From the NCBI RefSeq assembly GCF_040654855.1, contig NZ_JBFAIU010000006.1, positions 1 to 64,000 of the forward strand: a DNA stretch of 64,000 nt, in the 5' to 3' direction. The stretch is from Asanoa sp040654855 (GTDB lineage Bacteria; Actinomycetota; Actinomycetes; Mycobacteriales; Micromonosporaceae). Positions 41,918 through 50,491 of the stretch are shown piece after piece. The number at the start of each line of letters is the position of its first letter. The first letter of the stretch is position 1. Below the pieces are notes generated by a model. The model had not been told where the DNA came from, did no database searches, and saw only the letters and a list, made by a program, of their open reading frames with translations. The translations under genes and the position numbers were made by a program.

Positions 41918-42987
41918 GACCCGGGCACCCAGCGGTCGACGTTCGCCTCGTAGATCTCCCGCAGGATCATCGGTACGTCGTAGGTCTGCTTCCACTGCGG
42001 GTAGTGCTCCTGGAAGCGGGCCATGCTGCTGATCCACCACTGGTGGTCGCCGATCCGGGCCTGCTCGACATAGTTGATCTTCGGCTCGCGGCCCGAGATC
42101 TCCTTGGCCAGGGCGAAGGCCTCGATGTGCGAGGTGTTCGAGTGCCGGCCGCCGCCCAGGTTGTAGATCTGGCCGGAGCGGGGTGCCCGGAAGAACGCCT
42201 CGAACGCGGTCAGCACGTCGTGCGAGTGGATCGCGTCGCGGACCATCTTGCCCTTGTAGCCGTAGAGGTTGTAGGTGCGCTCCTCCATCACGCAGCGCAT
42301 CACGTAGCCGAGGAAGCCGTGCAGCTCGGCGGCCGAGTGGGCCGGGCCGGTCAGCGTGCCGCCCCGGAACGCGGCGGTCTTCATGCCGAAGTAGCGGCCG
42401 TACTCCTGGACCATCACGTCGCCGGCGACCTTGCTCACCCCGAAGATCGAGTGGAGGCAGTCGTCGATCGACATGTCCTCGGTCACGCCCTGCGCGTAGG
42501 GGTGGTCGGGAGCGATCTCGTAACGGGTCTCCTGCTCGACCAGCGGCAGGCTGTTGGGCCGGTCGCCGTAGACCTTGTTGGTCGAGCAGAAGATGAACGG
42601 GGCTTCGATCGCGTGGTGCCGGGTGTTCTCCAGCACGTTGAGCGTGCCGACGGCGTTGACGTCGAAGTCGGTGAACGGCTCCTTGGCGGCCCAGTCGTGC
42701 GAGGGCTGTCCGGCGGTGTGGATCACCACCGCGATGTCGGAGCCGTACTTCTTGAAGATCTGCTCGAGCCCCGCACGGTCCCGGATGTCGGTGTCGTAGT
42801 GCGTGTAGGCGGTGCCGAGGTCGGCGCCGAGCTGCGCGACACTCCAGGCGGTCGAGCCGTCCTCGCCGTAGAAGTAGCGCCGCATGTCGTTGTCGATGCC
42901 CACGACCTCCAGGCCGAGGCCGGCGAAATGCCGGCTGGCCTCCGAGCCGATCAAGCCTCCGGAACCGGTCACCAACGCGACGGACAC
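41914..42987 (-). CDS. Extended SDR NAD-dependent epimerase/dehydratase
   Basis: 357 residues from GTG at 42987 with GGAG upstream. NAD-binding G-S-G-G-L-I-G-S-E at the start, D-N-D-M-R, and F-C-S-T-N-K-V-Y-G-D. The usual catalytic Y-x-x-x-K reads F-G-V-S-K, so the tyrosine is phenylalanine. Later E-L-H-G-F-L-G-Y and R-D-A-I-H-S-H-D-V fit CDP-paratose-epimerase-like members. It probably modifies a nucleotide sugar for the coupled glycosyltransferase. The unit lies just downstream of tRNA-Leu on the same strand. Confidence 0.87.
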   Translation of the reverse strand: MSVALVTGSGGLIGSEASRHFAGLGLEVVGIDNDMRRYFYGEDGSTAWSVAQLGADLGTAYTHYDTDIRDRAGLEQIFKKYGSDIAVVIHTAGQPSHDWAAKEPFTDFDVNAVGTLNVLENTRHHAIEAPFIFCSTNKVYGDRPNSLPLVEQETRYEIAPDHPYAQGVTEDMSIDDCLHSIFGVSKVAGDVMVQEYGRYFGMKTAAFRGGTLTGPAHSAAELHGFLGYVMRCVMEERTYNLYGYKGKMVRDAIHSHDVLTAFEAFFRAPRSGQIYNLGGGRHSNTSHIEAFALAKEISGREPKINYVEQARIGDHQWWISSMARFQEHYPQWKQTYDVPMILREIYEANVDRWVPGS

Positions 42988-43031
42988 GCATCTACTCCAG
43001 GGCTGCTCGGCGACGGGTGGGCATAACGTTA

Positions 43032-43054
43032 GGGCTCCGCTAGTCGCGGAGCCC
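43032..43054 (-). terminator. Terminator downstream of tRNA-Leu
   Basis: GGGCTCCGC and GCGGAGCCC form a perfect 9-bp stem with a 5-nt loop, extendable by acgtt/aacgt outside. It starts 8 nt past the tRNA 3' end (minus strand) and precedes the epimerase start. Confidence 0.7.
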
Positions 43055-43061
43055 AACGTCA

Positions 43062-43147
43062 TGGTGGGGAAGGGGGGAGTTGAACCCCCACGCCCTTTCG
43101 GGCACACGGACCTGAACCGTGCGCGTCTGCCATTCCGCCACTTCCCC
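43062..43147 (-). tRNA. tRNA-Leu (anticodon CAG), CCA encoded
   Basis: Minus-strand cloverleaf: acceptor GGGGAAG pairs with CTTCCCC, discriminator A, then CCA encoded in the DNA. The anticodon arm cacgg-ttCAGgt-ccgtg gives CAG for leucine CUG codons. A long variable arm (gcccgaaagggc) is the class II mark of tRNA-Leu. The T-arm is ggggg-TTCAACT-ccccc. This tRNA lies beside the fhaA operon in many actinomycetes. Confidence 0.97.
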
Positions 43148-43398
43148 GGGAACAGCTGCCGGCACATATTACGCTATCCCTGCCGGTGGCCGTGGGCGGT
43201 TGCCGCTCGCGGCGCCTGGGAAGACTAACACGGCGTTTCCGCCACTCCGGTGGCGGGCGTCGGTCTCCCAGTCGTCACGTGCGGCAGCGCTCCCACGGCG
43301 TTCCACGGAGACCGGTATTGACCGTCGGCCGGTCGCCATGCGGACTGCAGGTGCCCCGGCCGGATACCATCATGGCCTCGGAACCCGAGGAGGAGCCG

Positions 43399-44172
43399 GT
43401 GAGCGTGCTGCAACGCTTCGAGAAGCGTTTGGAAGGCCTGGTCGAAGGGGCCTTCGCGAAGGTGTTCAAGGGGGTCGTCCACCCTGTGGAGATCCTCAAC
43501 GCCATGCAGCGGGAGGCGGAGGCGCACAAGGCTATCCTGGCCGGCGGGCGGACTCTGGTGCCTAACCGCTACGTGATCGACCTATCCCCCTATGACCACA
43601 GCCGGCTCGCGCCGTACGCGGCCGCGCTCGCCCAGGAGCTCGCGCAGTCGCAGGCCGAGTTCATCGGTGAGCAGGCGTGGACGGTCTACGGCGACGTGAT
43701 CGTCGAGATCGAGCGCGGCGACGGCCTCGACACCGGCATGTTCCGGGTCACGGCCGAGGTCTACACGGGCGGCGACGTCGCGCCCGTCCCGCAGGGATAC
43801 GACCAGGGCGGCGGCTACCAGCAGCAGCAGCCCTACGACCAGGGATACGGCCAGCCGCCCATGCACGGCGGTGGCGGTGGTCCCGGCGGGCGCAACATCC
43901 GCCTGGTCTCCGGCGACGGCCGGACGTACCCGCTGCAGATGGGTTCGACCGTGATCGGCCGGGGCGACCAGGCCAACCTGCGGCTGCCCGACGTCGGGAT
44001 CTCGCGGCGCCACGCCCGGCTCGACTTCGACGGTGCGCAGGTCGTGCTCACCGACCTCGGCTCGACCAACGGCACGATGGTCAACGGCCAGCGCGTCTCG
44101 GCCGTCGCCCTCAACCCCGGTGACATGATCCAGCTCGGCACGACGACGCTGACGTTCCGCGTGGACGGTTAG
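43399..44172 (+). CDS. fhaA: FHA domain protein FhaA (DUF3662 + FHA)
   Basis: 257 residues from GTG at 43399 with GAGGAGG 5 nt upstream; an ATG at 43372 is possible. N-terminal DUF3662 (V-S-V-L-Q-R-F-E-K-R-L-E-G-L-V-E-G through about residue 125), a Gly/Gln/Tyr-rich linker, then a C-terminal FHA domain (I-G-R-G-D-Q-A-N-L-R-L, S-R-R-H-A-R-L, L-G-S-T-N-G-T). FHA domains bind phospho-Thr peptides. In mycobacteria FhaA binds pseudokinase MviN and regulates wall synthesis. It is gene 1 of the pknB operon. Confidence 0.95.
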   Translation: MSVLQRFEKRLEGLVEGAFAKVFKGVVHPVEILNAMQREAEAHKAILAGGRTLVPNRYVIDLSPYDHSRLAPYAAALAQELAQSQAEFIGEQAWTVYGDVIVEIERGDGLDTGMFRVTAEVYTGGDVAPVPQGYDQGGGYQQQQPYDQGYGQPPMHGGGGGPGGRNIRLVSGDGRTYPLQMGSTVIGRGDQANLRLPDVGISRRHARLDFDGAQVVLTDLGSTNGTMVNGQRVSAVALNPGDMIQLGTTTLTFRVDG

Positions 44173-44176
44173 CCCG

Positions 44177-44662
44177 TTGGCCGGAGATTTCGTCGTCGAA
44201 GTCGCCCGGATCGGATTCATCATTCTGCTGTGGATCTTCGTATTCACGGTGGTGGGTGTGATCCGGCGTGACCTCTTCGCCGGGGCCCGATCCAGCCGGC
44301 TGGTCGCCGCACCACGGGGGGTTGGTGCGTCGACCGGCCAACAGCGGCCGGCCAAGGTGAAGCGGGGCCGCGCGGCACACCAGTTGGTGGTGACCGCGGG
44401 TCAGCTCGCCGGCACGCGAATCACGCTCGGTGACGGCCAGATCACGATCGGCCGCGCCGAGGACTCGACACTGGTGATCACCGACGATTACGCGTCGGCG
44501 CGTCACGCCCGGCTTGTTCCCAGGTCAGGGCAGTGGTTCGTGGAAGACCTGGGCTCGACGAACGGGACGTATCTCGATCGCGCTAAGGTCACCGGACCGA
44601 CCCCCGTCCCCCTCGGCGTGCCGATCCGCATCGGCCGCACTTCACTCGAGTTACGGCCATGA
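44177..44662 (+). CDS. fhaB: FHA domain membrane protein FhaB/FipA
   Basis: 161 residues from TTG at 44177; no in-frame ATG/GTG is available nearby, so a TTG start is likely. N-terminal membrane helix (I-G-F-I-I-L-L-W-I-F-V-F-T-V-V) and a C-terminal FHA domain (I-G-R-A-E-D-S-T-L-V-I, S-A-R-H-A-R-L, L-G-S-T-N-G-T). In M. tuberculosis the homologue FipA is phosphorylated by PknA and links FtsZ and FtsQ at the septum. Contains a TTA codon near its end. Overlaps pstP by 4 nt. Confidence 0.93.
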   Translation: MAGDFVVEVARIGFIILLWIFVFTVVGVIRRDLFAGARSSRLVAAPRGVGASTGQQRPAKVKRGRAAHQLVVTAGQLAGTRITLGDGQITIGRAEDSTLVITDDYASARHARLVPRSGQWFVEDLGSTNGTYLDRAKVTGPTPVPLGVPIRIGRTSLELRP

Positions 44663-46110
44663 CACTGACACTGCGTTACGCGGCCCGCAGTGACCGCGGT
44701 CTGATCCGGGACGGAAACCAAGACTCCGTCTACGCCGGACCGCGGCTGCTCGCCGTTGCCGACGGAATGGGCGGCATGGCCGCCGGTGACGTCGCGAGCA
44801 ACATCGTCATCGGCGCCATGGCCCCGCTCGACGAGGACGTCCCTGGCGACGCCCTCGTCGACGCGCTGCGCACGGCCGTCGATACCGCCAACCAACAGCT
44901 CCGCGACACCGTCGACGCCAATCCGCAGCTCGAGGGCATGGGCACCACGCTCACCGCCATCCTGTTCTCGGGCAGCAAGATCGGCATGGTGCACATCGGC
45001 GACTCGCGGGCCTACATGCTGCGCGACGGCGAGTTCGCGCAGATCACCAAGGACGACACCTACGTACAGATGCTGGTCGACGAGGGCCGGATCAGCGCGG
45101 AGGAGGCGAGCAGCCACCCGCAGCGGTCGCTGCTCACCCGCGCGCTCGACGGGCGCGACATCGACCCCGAATACTCCGTGCGCCAGGTGCTCCGCGGTGA
45201 CCGCTACCTGATCTGCAGCGACGGGCTCTCCGGCGTGGTCAGCGCCGAGACCATCGCCGAGTCGCTGCGGGACTTCGCCGACCCGCAGCAGTGCGTCGAA
45301 CGCCTGGTCGCGCTCGCCCTGCGCGGCGGCGGCCCCGACAACATCACCGTGGTCGTCGCCGACGCGACCGACCAGGACATCGTCGAGGCGGCGCCGATCG
45401 TCGGCGGCGCGGCGGCCCGCGACCGGGGCAACAGCACCTCGGCCAGCCCGGACACGCCGGCCGCCCGGGCGTCCGCGGCGCTCGCCGGCCCGCGCGCGCC
45501 GGTGCCCGACCAGAACCTGCCGGCCGACGCGAACGGCCGGGGTGGGGCGCACGAGGACGAGTCCGACCGGCGCCGCCGGCGGCCGCTGCGCACCGCGGTG
45601 CTCCTCGGCGTCCTGCTGATCATCCTCGGCGGCGGCCTGTGGGCCGGGTGGCGGGTGACGCAGCAGCAGTTCTACGTCGGTGCCACCGAGGAAGGCCAGC
45701 TCGCGGTGTTCCGCGGCGTGCCGGGCCAGATCGCGGGCGTCGACCTGTCGAGCGTCCAGTCGACCAGCCCGACCACGCTCGAGGACCTCACGGCCGTCGC
45801 GCAGGAGCGGGTCAAGCAGGGCATCCAGGCCGACAGCGAGGCCGACGCCCAACGCCGCCTCGCGGAGCTGACCACCGACGACCCCACGAACCCGAACCTG
45901 AAGCCGGCCTGCCCGGCGAGCCCGACCCCGGTCGCCGACCCGACCGGGACGCCGACGAACCCACCGTCGGTGGGCCCGACGGCGACCGCCACCGCGACCC
46001 CGAGCGCGCCCGCGACCGGCGTCGGCACGCCGACCTCGGGGCCTGACGCGCCGCCAACCGACACCGTGCCGCCGGTCATCGACCCGGCGGACTGCCGGCC
46101 GTCCGACTGA
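44659..46110 (+). CDS. pstP: PP2C-type Ser/Thr protein phosphatase PstP
   Basis: 483 residues. Cytoplasmic PP2C catalytic domain 1-240 with R-D-G-N-Q-D-S, A-D-G-M-G-G-M, G-D-S-R-A-Y and G-P-D-N-I-T metal/phosphate motifs; a membrane helix near 305-325 (T-A-V-L-L-G-V-L-L-I-I-L-G-G-G-L); an extracellular Pro/Thr/Ser tail. PstP reverses PknA/PknB phosphorylation. ATG overlaps fhaB stop. It is followed by rodA after 4 nt. Confidence 0.96.
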   Translation: MTLTLRYAARSDRGLIRDGNQDSVYAGPRLLAVADGMGGMAAGDVASNIVIGAMAPLDEDVPGDALVDALRTAVDTANQQLRDTVDANPQLEGMGTTLTAILFSGSKIGMVHIGDSRAYMLRDGEFAQITKDDTYVQMLVDEGRISAEEASSHPQRSLLTRALDGRDIDPEYSVRQVLRGDRYLICSDGLSGVVSAETIAESLRDFADPQQCVERLVALALRGGGPDNITVVVADATDQDIVEAAPIVGGAAARDRGNSTSASPDTPAARASAALAGPRAPVPDQNLPADANGRGGAHEDESDRRRRRPLRTAVLLGVLLIILGGGLWAGWRVTQQQFYVGATEEGQLAVFRGVPGQIAGVDLSSVQSTSPTTLEDLTAVAQERVKQGIQADSEADAQRRLAELTTDDPTNPNLKPACPASPTPVADPTGTPTNPPSVGPTATATATPSAPATGVGTPTSGPDAPPTDTVPPVIDPADCRPSD

Positions 46111-46114
46111 CATC

Positions 46115-47611
46115 GTGAGTTCGCAGGCCGGTCCGGTTAACACACCCGCAGCGACGGGTGAGCTGCCGCGCGTCCGAGACGTGCAGACGCGGCGCAACGC
46201 CGAGCTGGCGCTGCTCGGCTTCGCCATGCTGCTCGTCGCGGCGTACAGCGCGACGATCCAGCTCACCATGTTCGACACGATCACCGGCAACTTCTGGGTG
46301 CCGGCGGCCGTGCTCAGCGCGCTCTTCCTCGGGCTGCACCTGGTGGTCCGGTACGCGGCGCCGTACGCCGACCCGGCCCTGATCCCGGCCGTCGCCCTGC
46401 TCAACGGCATCGGCGTGGGCTTCCTACGCCGGCTCGACCTGGCGGAGGCGCCGGCCGCCGAGCGCCTCAACTACCCGATCTTCGCGGGTACGGGCGGCCG
46501 CCAGCTCGCCTGGACGCTGATCGCGGTCGTCTTCGCCGCGCTGGTGCTCCTCGTGGTCAAGGACCACCGGGCGATCTCCCGGTACGCGTACACCCTGGGG
46601 CTCGGCGGCATCGTCCTGGTGCTGATCCCAGCCCTGTTGCCCGGTCAGTTCTCCGAGATCAACGGCGCCAAGCTGTGGATCAAGATCGGTGGCTTCCAGA
46701 TCCAGCCGGGTGAGTTCGCCAAGCTGGCACTGCTCGCCTTCTTCGCCTACTACCTGGTGCGCAAGCGGGAAGTGCTCTCGCTGGCCAGCCGCCGGGTGCT
46801 CGGCGTCGACTTCCCGCGCGGCCGCGACCTCGGCCCGGTGCTCGCGGTCTGGGCGGTCTCGCTGCTGGTCCTGATCTTCGAGAAGGACCTCGGCACCTCG
46901 CTGCTCTACTTCGGCATGTTCGTGGTCACGCTCTATATCGCCACCGAGCGGGTGAGCTGGCTGATCATCGGTCTGCTGCTGTTCTTCGGCGGTGCGTACG
47001 CCGCGTACCTGCTCGGCGCCTCGGTCGGCGGCCCGTTCGCCAACTTCTACCAGCGCGCCGAGATCTGGCTCGACCCGTTCTCCGACCCGTACGAGCGCGG
47101 CTACCAACTCGTCCAGTCACTGCTCGGGTTGGGCAGCGGCGGGCTGTTCGGAGCCGGGCCGGGCGGCGGGCAGCCGACCAAGATCCCCGAGGTGCACAAC
47201 GACTTCATCTTCGCCGGCATCGGTGAGGAGATCGGCCTCTTCGGGCTCTCCGCGCTCCTGATCATCTACCTGGTCATCGTCCAGCGCGGCCTGCGCGCGG
47301 GCCTCGCGGTGCGGGACTCCTTCGGCAAGCTGCTGGCCGGCGGCCTCGCGTTCACGCTGGCCTTGCAGGTGTTCGTCATCGTGGGTGGCATCAGCCGGCT
47401 GATTCCGCTGACCGGGCAGACCACGCCGTTCCTGTCCGCCGGTGGTTCGTCGCTGATGGCCAACTGGATGCTGATCGCGGTGTTGCTCCGGGTCTCCGAC
47501 GCGGCCCGGCGGCCGGTCGACGGGTCGGCCTCGGCCCGGCCGAGCGGCGGCGCGACAGCAAGTGCCCCCGCGCAGCTGCACGGGGCGCCCACGGAGGTGA
47601 TCAAGCCGTGA
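46115..47611 (+). CDS. rodA: Peptidoglycan glycosyltransferase RodA/FtsW family
   Basis: 498 residues with about twelve membrane helices. SEDS signatures: K-I-G-G-F-Q-I-Q-P-G-E-F-A-K, F-E-K-D-L-G-T-S-L-L, N-D-F-I-F-A-G-I-G-E-E and L-T-G-Q-T-T-P-F-L-S-A-G-G. It polymerises lipid II with the adjacent class B penicillin-binding protein for elongation or septation. Starts GTG at 46115; overlaps pbpA by 4 nt. Confidence 0.95.
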   Translation: MSSQAGPVNTPAATGELPRVRDVQTRRNAELALLGFAMLLVAAYSATIQLTMFDTITGNFWVPAAVLSALFLGLHLVVRYAAPYADPALIPAVALLNGIGVGFLRRLDLAEAPAAERLNYPIFAGTGGRQLAWTLIAVVFAALVLLVVKDHRAISRYAYTLGLGGIVLVLIPALLPGQFSEINGAKLWIKIGGFQIQPGEFAKLALLAFFAYYLVRKREVLSLASRRVLGVDFPRGRDLGPVLAVWAVSLLVLIFEKDLGTSLLYFGMFVVTLYIATERVSWLIIGLLLFFGGAYAAYLLGASVGGPFANFYQRAEIWLDPFSDPYERGYQLVQSLLGLGSGGLFGAGPGGGQPTKIPEVHNDFIFAGIGEEIGLFGLSALLIIYLVIVQRGLRAGLAVRDSFGKLLAGGLAFTLALQVFVIVGGISRLIPLTGQTTPFLSAGGSSLMANWMLIAVLLRVSDAARRPVDGSASARPSGGATASAPAQLHGAPTEVIKP

Positions 47612-49113
47612 ACGCACCCCTGCGCCGGGTCGGCGTCGTCGTCCTGGTGCTCTTCGCGCTGCTGTTCGCCAACCTGAACTGGGTGCAGGCCTACAAGGCC
47701 GACGAATATCGCAACAGCGACTACAACGGCCGGGTCCAGGTCGCCGAGTACGAGCGCGAGCGCGGCGTCATCGAGGCCGGGCGCACCGCGCTGGCGACCA
47801 GCAAGCCGACCGACGGCGAGCTCAAGTACATCCGGCAGTACCCGAACCCGGAGGCGTACGCGCACGTCGTCGGCTACAACCCGGTCAACCTGGCGGCCAC
47901 CGGCATCGAGCGCACCGAGGACGAGTTCCTCGCGGGCACCGCCGACGCGCTGGTCGCCGACCGCATCTCCGACCTGTGGACCGGCGAGAAGACGCCCGGC
48001 GGCAGCGTGCTGCTGAGCCTCTCGAAGCGGGCTCAGGAGACGGGCTACAAGGAGCTGAGCAACAACCGGGTGGGCGCCGAGAAGGGCGCGGCGGTGGCGA
48101 TCAACCCGCAGACCGGCGCGGTGCAGGCGCTGGTCTCGATGCCGAGCTTCGACCCCAACCCGCTGGTCAGCCACGACACCGACGCGGCCTCGTCCGCGTA
48201 CGACAAGCTCGACCGCGATCCCGACAAGCCGCTGGTCAACCGGGCGCTGAGCGAGACGTACCCGCCCGGCTCGACGTTCAAGGTGATCGACGCGGCGGCG
48301 GCGCTGGAGAGCGGCTACACCCAGCAGACCCAGATCTCGGCGGGCTCGTCGTACACGCCGCCGACCTCCGGCACCGACATCCGCAACGCGGCCGACTCGA
48401 TCTGCCCGGAGAGCCAGGTCACCCTCCGCGAGGCGTTGACCGAGTCGTGCAACACGGGCTTCGCGAAGCTCGCGGTCGCGCTCGGCGCCGACAAGATCAA
48501 GGAAGAAGCCCGCAAGTTCGGCTTCGGCAACACCGACCTCACCTGCGGGCGGCTCAACGCCGAGGGCATTCCGGTCGCGCCGAGCGAGACCGGTGACATC
48601 AAGAACCCGGACGGCGGCGACGACCCGGCCGCGCTCGCGCAGAGCGGCATCGGCCAGAACAACGTCCGGATGACCCCGATGCAGGGCGCGCTGATCGCCG
48701 CGGCGGTCGCCAACGACGGCCGGCAGATGCGCCCCTACCTCGTGCAGAAGCTGCTCGGGCCGGACCGCACGACCTCGCACTACACCGCCACGCCGAAGGA
48801 GCTCAACGGCGCGGTGGTCAGCCGCCAGGTGGCCGGCGACCTGCGCGACATGATGATCAACGTCGTCGAGAACGGCACCGGCCGCAACGCGCAGATCGAC
48901 GACGTCGAGGTCGGCGGCAAGACCGGCACCGCCCAGTCCGCGCCGGACCGCAAGGACCACGGTTGGTTCATCGGCTTCGCGATCAAGAACGGCCAGCCGG
49001 TCAGCGCCGTCGCCGTCTTCCTCCAGGAGGCGGGCCCCGGCGGCAGCAGCGAGGCCGCCCGGATCGGTGGCCAGATCATGCGGGCGGTCGTCACCGACGC
49101 GGAGGGCAGCTGA
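47608..49113 (+). CDS. pbpA: Class B penicillin-binding protein PbpA
   Basis: 501 residues. Single N-terminal membrane helix (V-V-V-L-V-L-F-A-L-L-F-A-N-L). Transpeptidase motifs: S222-T-F-K, S280-C-N, K438-T-G-T. It crosslinks peptidoglycan with RodA; in mycobacteria PbpA is phosphorylated by PknB. Start GTG overlaps rodA; 1 nt separates its stop from pknA. Confidence 0.96.
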   Translation: MNAPLRRVGVVVLVLFALLFANLNWVQAYKADEYRNSDYNGRVQVAEYERERGVIEAGRTALATSKPTDGELKYIRQYPNPEAYAHVVGYNPVNLAATGIERTEDEFLAGTADALVADRISDLWTGEKTPGGSVLLSLSKRAQETGYKELSNNRVGAEKGAAVAINPQTGAVQALVSMPSFDPNPLVSHDTDAASSAYDKLDRDPDKPLVNRALSETYPPGSTFKVIDAAAALESGYTQQTQISAGSSYTPPTSGTDIRNAADSICPESQVTLREALTESCNTGFAKLAVALGADKIKEEARKFGFGNTDLTCGRLNAEGIPVAPSETGDIKNPDGGDDPAALAQSGIGQNNVRMTPMQGALIAAAVANDGRQMRPYLVQKLLGPDRTTSHYTATPKELNGAVVSRQVAGDLRDMMINVVENGTGRNAQIDDVEVGGKTGTAQSAPDRKDHGWFIGFAIKNGQPVSAVAVFLQEAGPGGSSEAARIGGQIMRAVVTDAEGS

Positions 49114-49114
49114 G

Positions 49115-50491
49115 GTGATCAGCCCGGGGGTCATGCTCGGCGGCCGCTACCGCCTCGACGAGCGCATCGCCGGCGGCGGCATGGGCGACGTCTGGCGCGG
49201 CACCGACGAGGTGCTGGGCCGCACGGTGGCGGTGAAGATCCTGCTGCCCGCGCTGCTCGACGAGCCCGGGTTCGCGGAGCGGTTCCGCGGCGAGGCGCGC
49301 ACGATGGCCACGATCAACCACCCCGGTGTGGTCGACGTCTACGACTACGGCAGCGACCAGCAGATCGCGTTCCTGGTCATGGAGTACGTCGAGGGCGACG
49401 CGCTCTCCCGCACGCTGGGCCGGGTCGGCCGGCTCACCCCGGCGCGGACCATGGCCCTGGTCGCCCAGGCGGCCGACGCGCTGCAGGCGGCGCACGAGAA
49501 GGGCATCGTCCACCGCGACGTCAAGCCCGGCAACCTGCTGGTGCGCCCCAACGGCACGCTGGTGCTGACCGACTTCGGCATCGCCCGCTCGGACATCGTC
49601 GGCCAGCTCACCGCGGCCGGCTCGGTGCTCGGCACCGCCTCATACATCTCGCCGGAGCAGGCGGCCGGCGCCATCGCCACACCGTCCTCCGACGTGTACG
49701 CCCTGGGCGTGGTCGCCTACCAGTGCCTGTCCGGGCGCCGGCCGTTCGAGGGCGACAACCCGCTCGAGATCGCCATGAAGCACGTGCGGGAGACGGCTCG
49801 CCCACTTCCGGGCGACATCCCGCCGGCGATCAGGTCGATCGTCGAGCGGGCGATGGCCAAGGACCCGGGTGCCCGCTGGCCCACGGCGTCGGCCTTCTCG
49901 GCCGTGTCGCGGCAGGCCGCGGCGACCCTGGCGACGGCCGGGCCGGTCATGCCCCACCGGCCGCTCTCGCCGACCATCCCGCCCAAGGCCGGGCCGATCT
50001 CGGGCGCCCCCGCGTCGCCCGCGCTCGCGCCGAGCGGGCGGGCCACGGTGCAGGGTCCGATCAACCCGGCGCCGCCCCGAGCCGGTGCCCGTCCGCCGCA
50101 GCCGCCACCCGTCGTGGGTAACCCGGTGCCGCGGGGCGGCTATCCGAGCGCGCCGGCAAATCGGCCACCGGCGCCCGCAGGATACGGTTATGCGTCGGTG
50201 CCGTCCGCAGCCGAATCCGGTGGCGGGGGGCGGCGGTTACTGGTCGTGTTGGCAGTGATACTCGGCGTGCTGGTGCTCGTCTGCGCCGGGGTCATCTCCT
50301 ACATGCTCAGTCTGCGCAACAGTGACGGAAACAACGGCGGCGGCGGTTCGTCCTCCATGGCTCCCGTGGGGAAGGTAACGACCGCGCTTCATCTACCCGT
50401 CGGTGGAACCGAGGCGACGATCGCCCCGTACCGTCTTGGAGAGCGAATCCTCCACATCGGGATGACGAGCGAAGGAATGTTGACGAGATGA
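49115..50491 (+). CDS. pknA: Ser/Thr protein kinase PknA
   Basis: 458 residues from GTG at 49115. Kinase domain about 10-270: G-G-G-M-G-D-V glycine loop, K41, H-R-D-V-K-P-G-N, D-F-G-I-A. A Pro-rich linker leads to a membrane helix (L-L-V-V-L-A-V-I-L-G-V-L-V-L-V) near residue 375, then a short outer tail without PASTA domains. It regulates wall synthesis and division with PknB. Overlaps pknB by 4 nt. Confidence 0.95.
   Translation: MISPGVMLGGRYRLDERIAGGGMGDVWRGTDEVLGRTVAVKILLPALLDEPGFAERFRGEARTMATINHPGVVDVYDYGSDQQIAFLVMEYVEGDALSRTLGRVGRLTPARTMALVAQAADALQAAHEKGIVHRDVKPGNLLVRPNGTLVLTDFGIARSDIVGQLTAAGSVLGTASYISPEQAAGAIATPSSDVYALGVVAYQCLSGRRPFEGDNPLEIAMKHVRETARPLPGDIPPAIRSIVERAMAKDPGARWPTASAFSAVSRQAAATLATAGPVMPHRPLSPTIPPKAGPISGAPASPALAPSGRATVQGPINPAPPRAGARPPQPPPVVGNPVPRGGYPSAPANRPPAPAGYGYASVPSAAESGGGGRRLLVVLAVILGVLVLVCAGVISYMLSLRNSDGNNGGGGSSSMAPVGKVTTALHLPVGGTEATIAPYRLGERILHIGMTSEGMLTR

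Noticed and set aside
42988..43167. N-terminal extension of the epimerase frame
   Set aside because: It runs through the tRNA-Leu gene; the Rossmann motif and ribosome site place the start at 42987.
43186..43398. Longer fhaA start
   Set aside because: The family begins at V-S-V-L-Q-R-F, and GAGGAGG is positioned for GTG at 43399.
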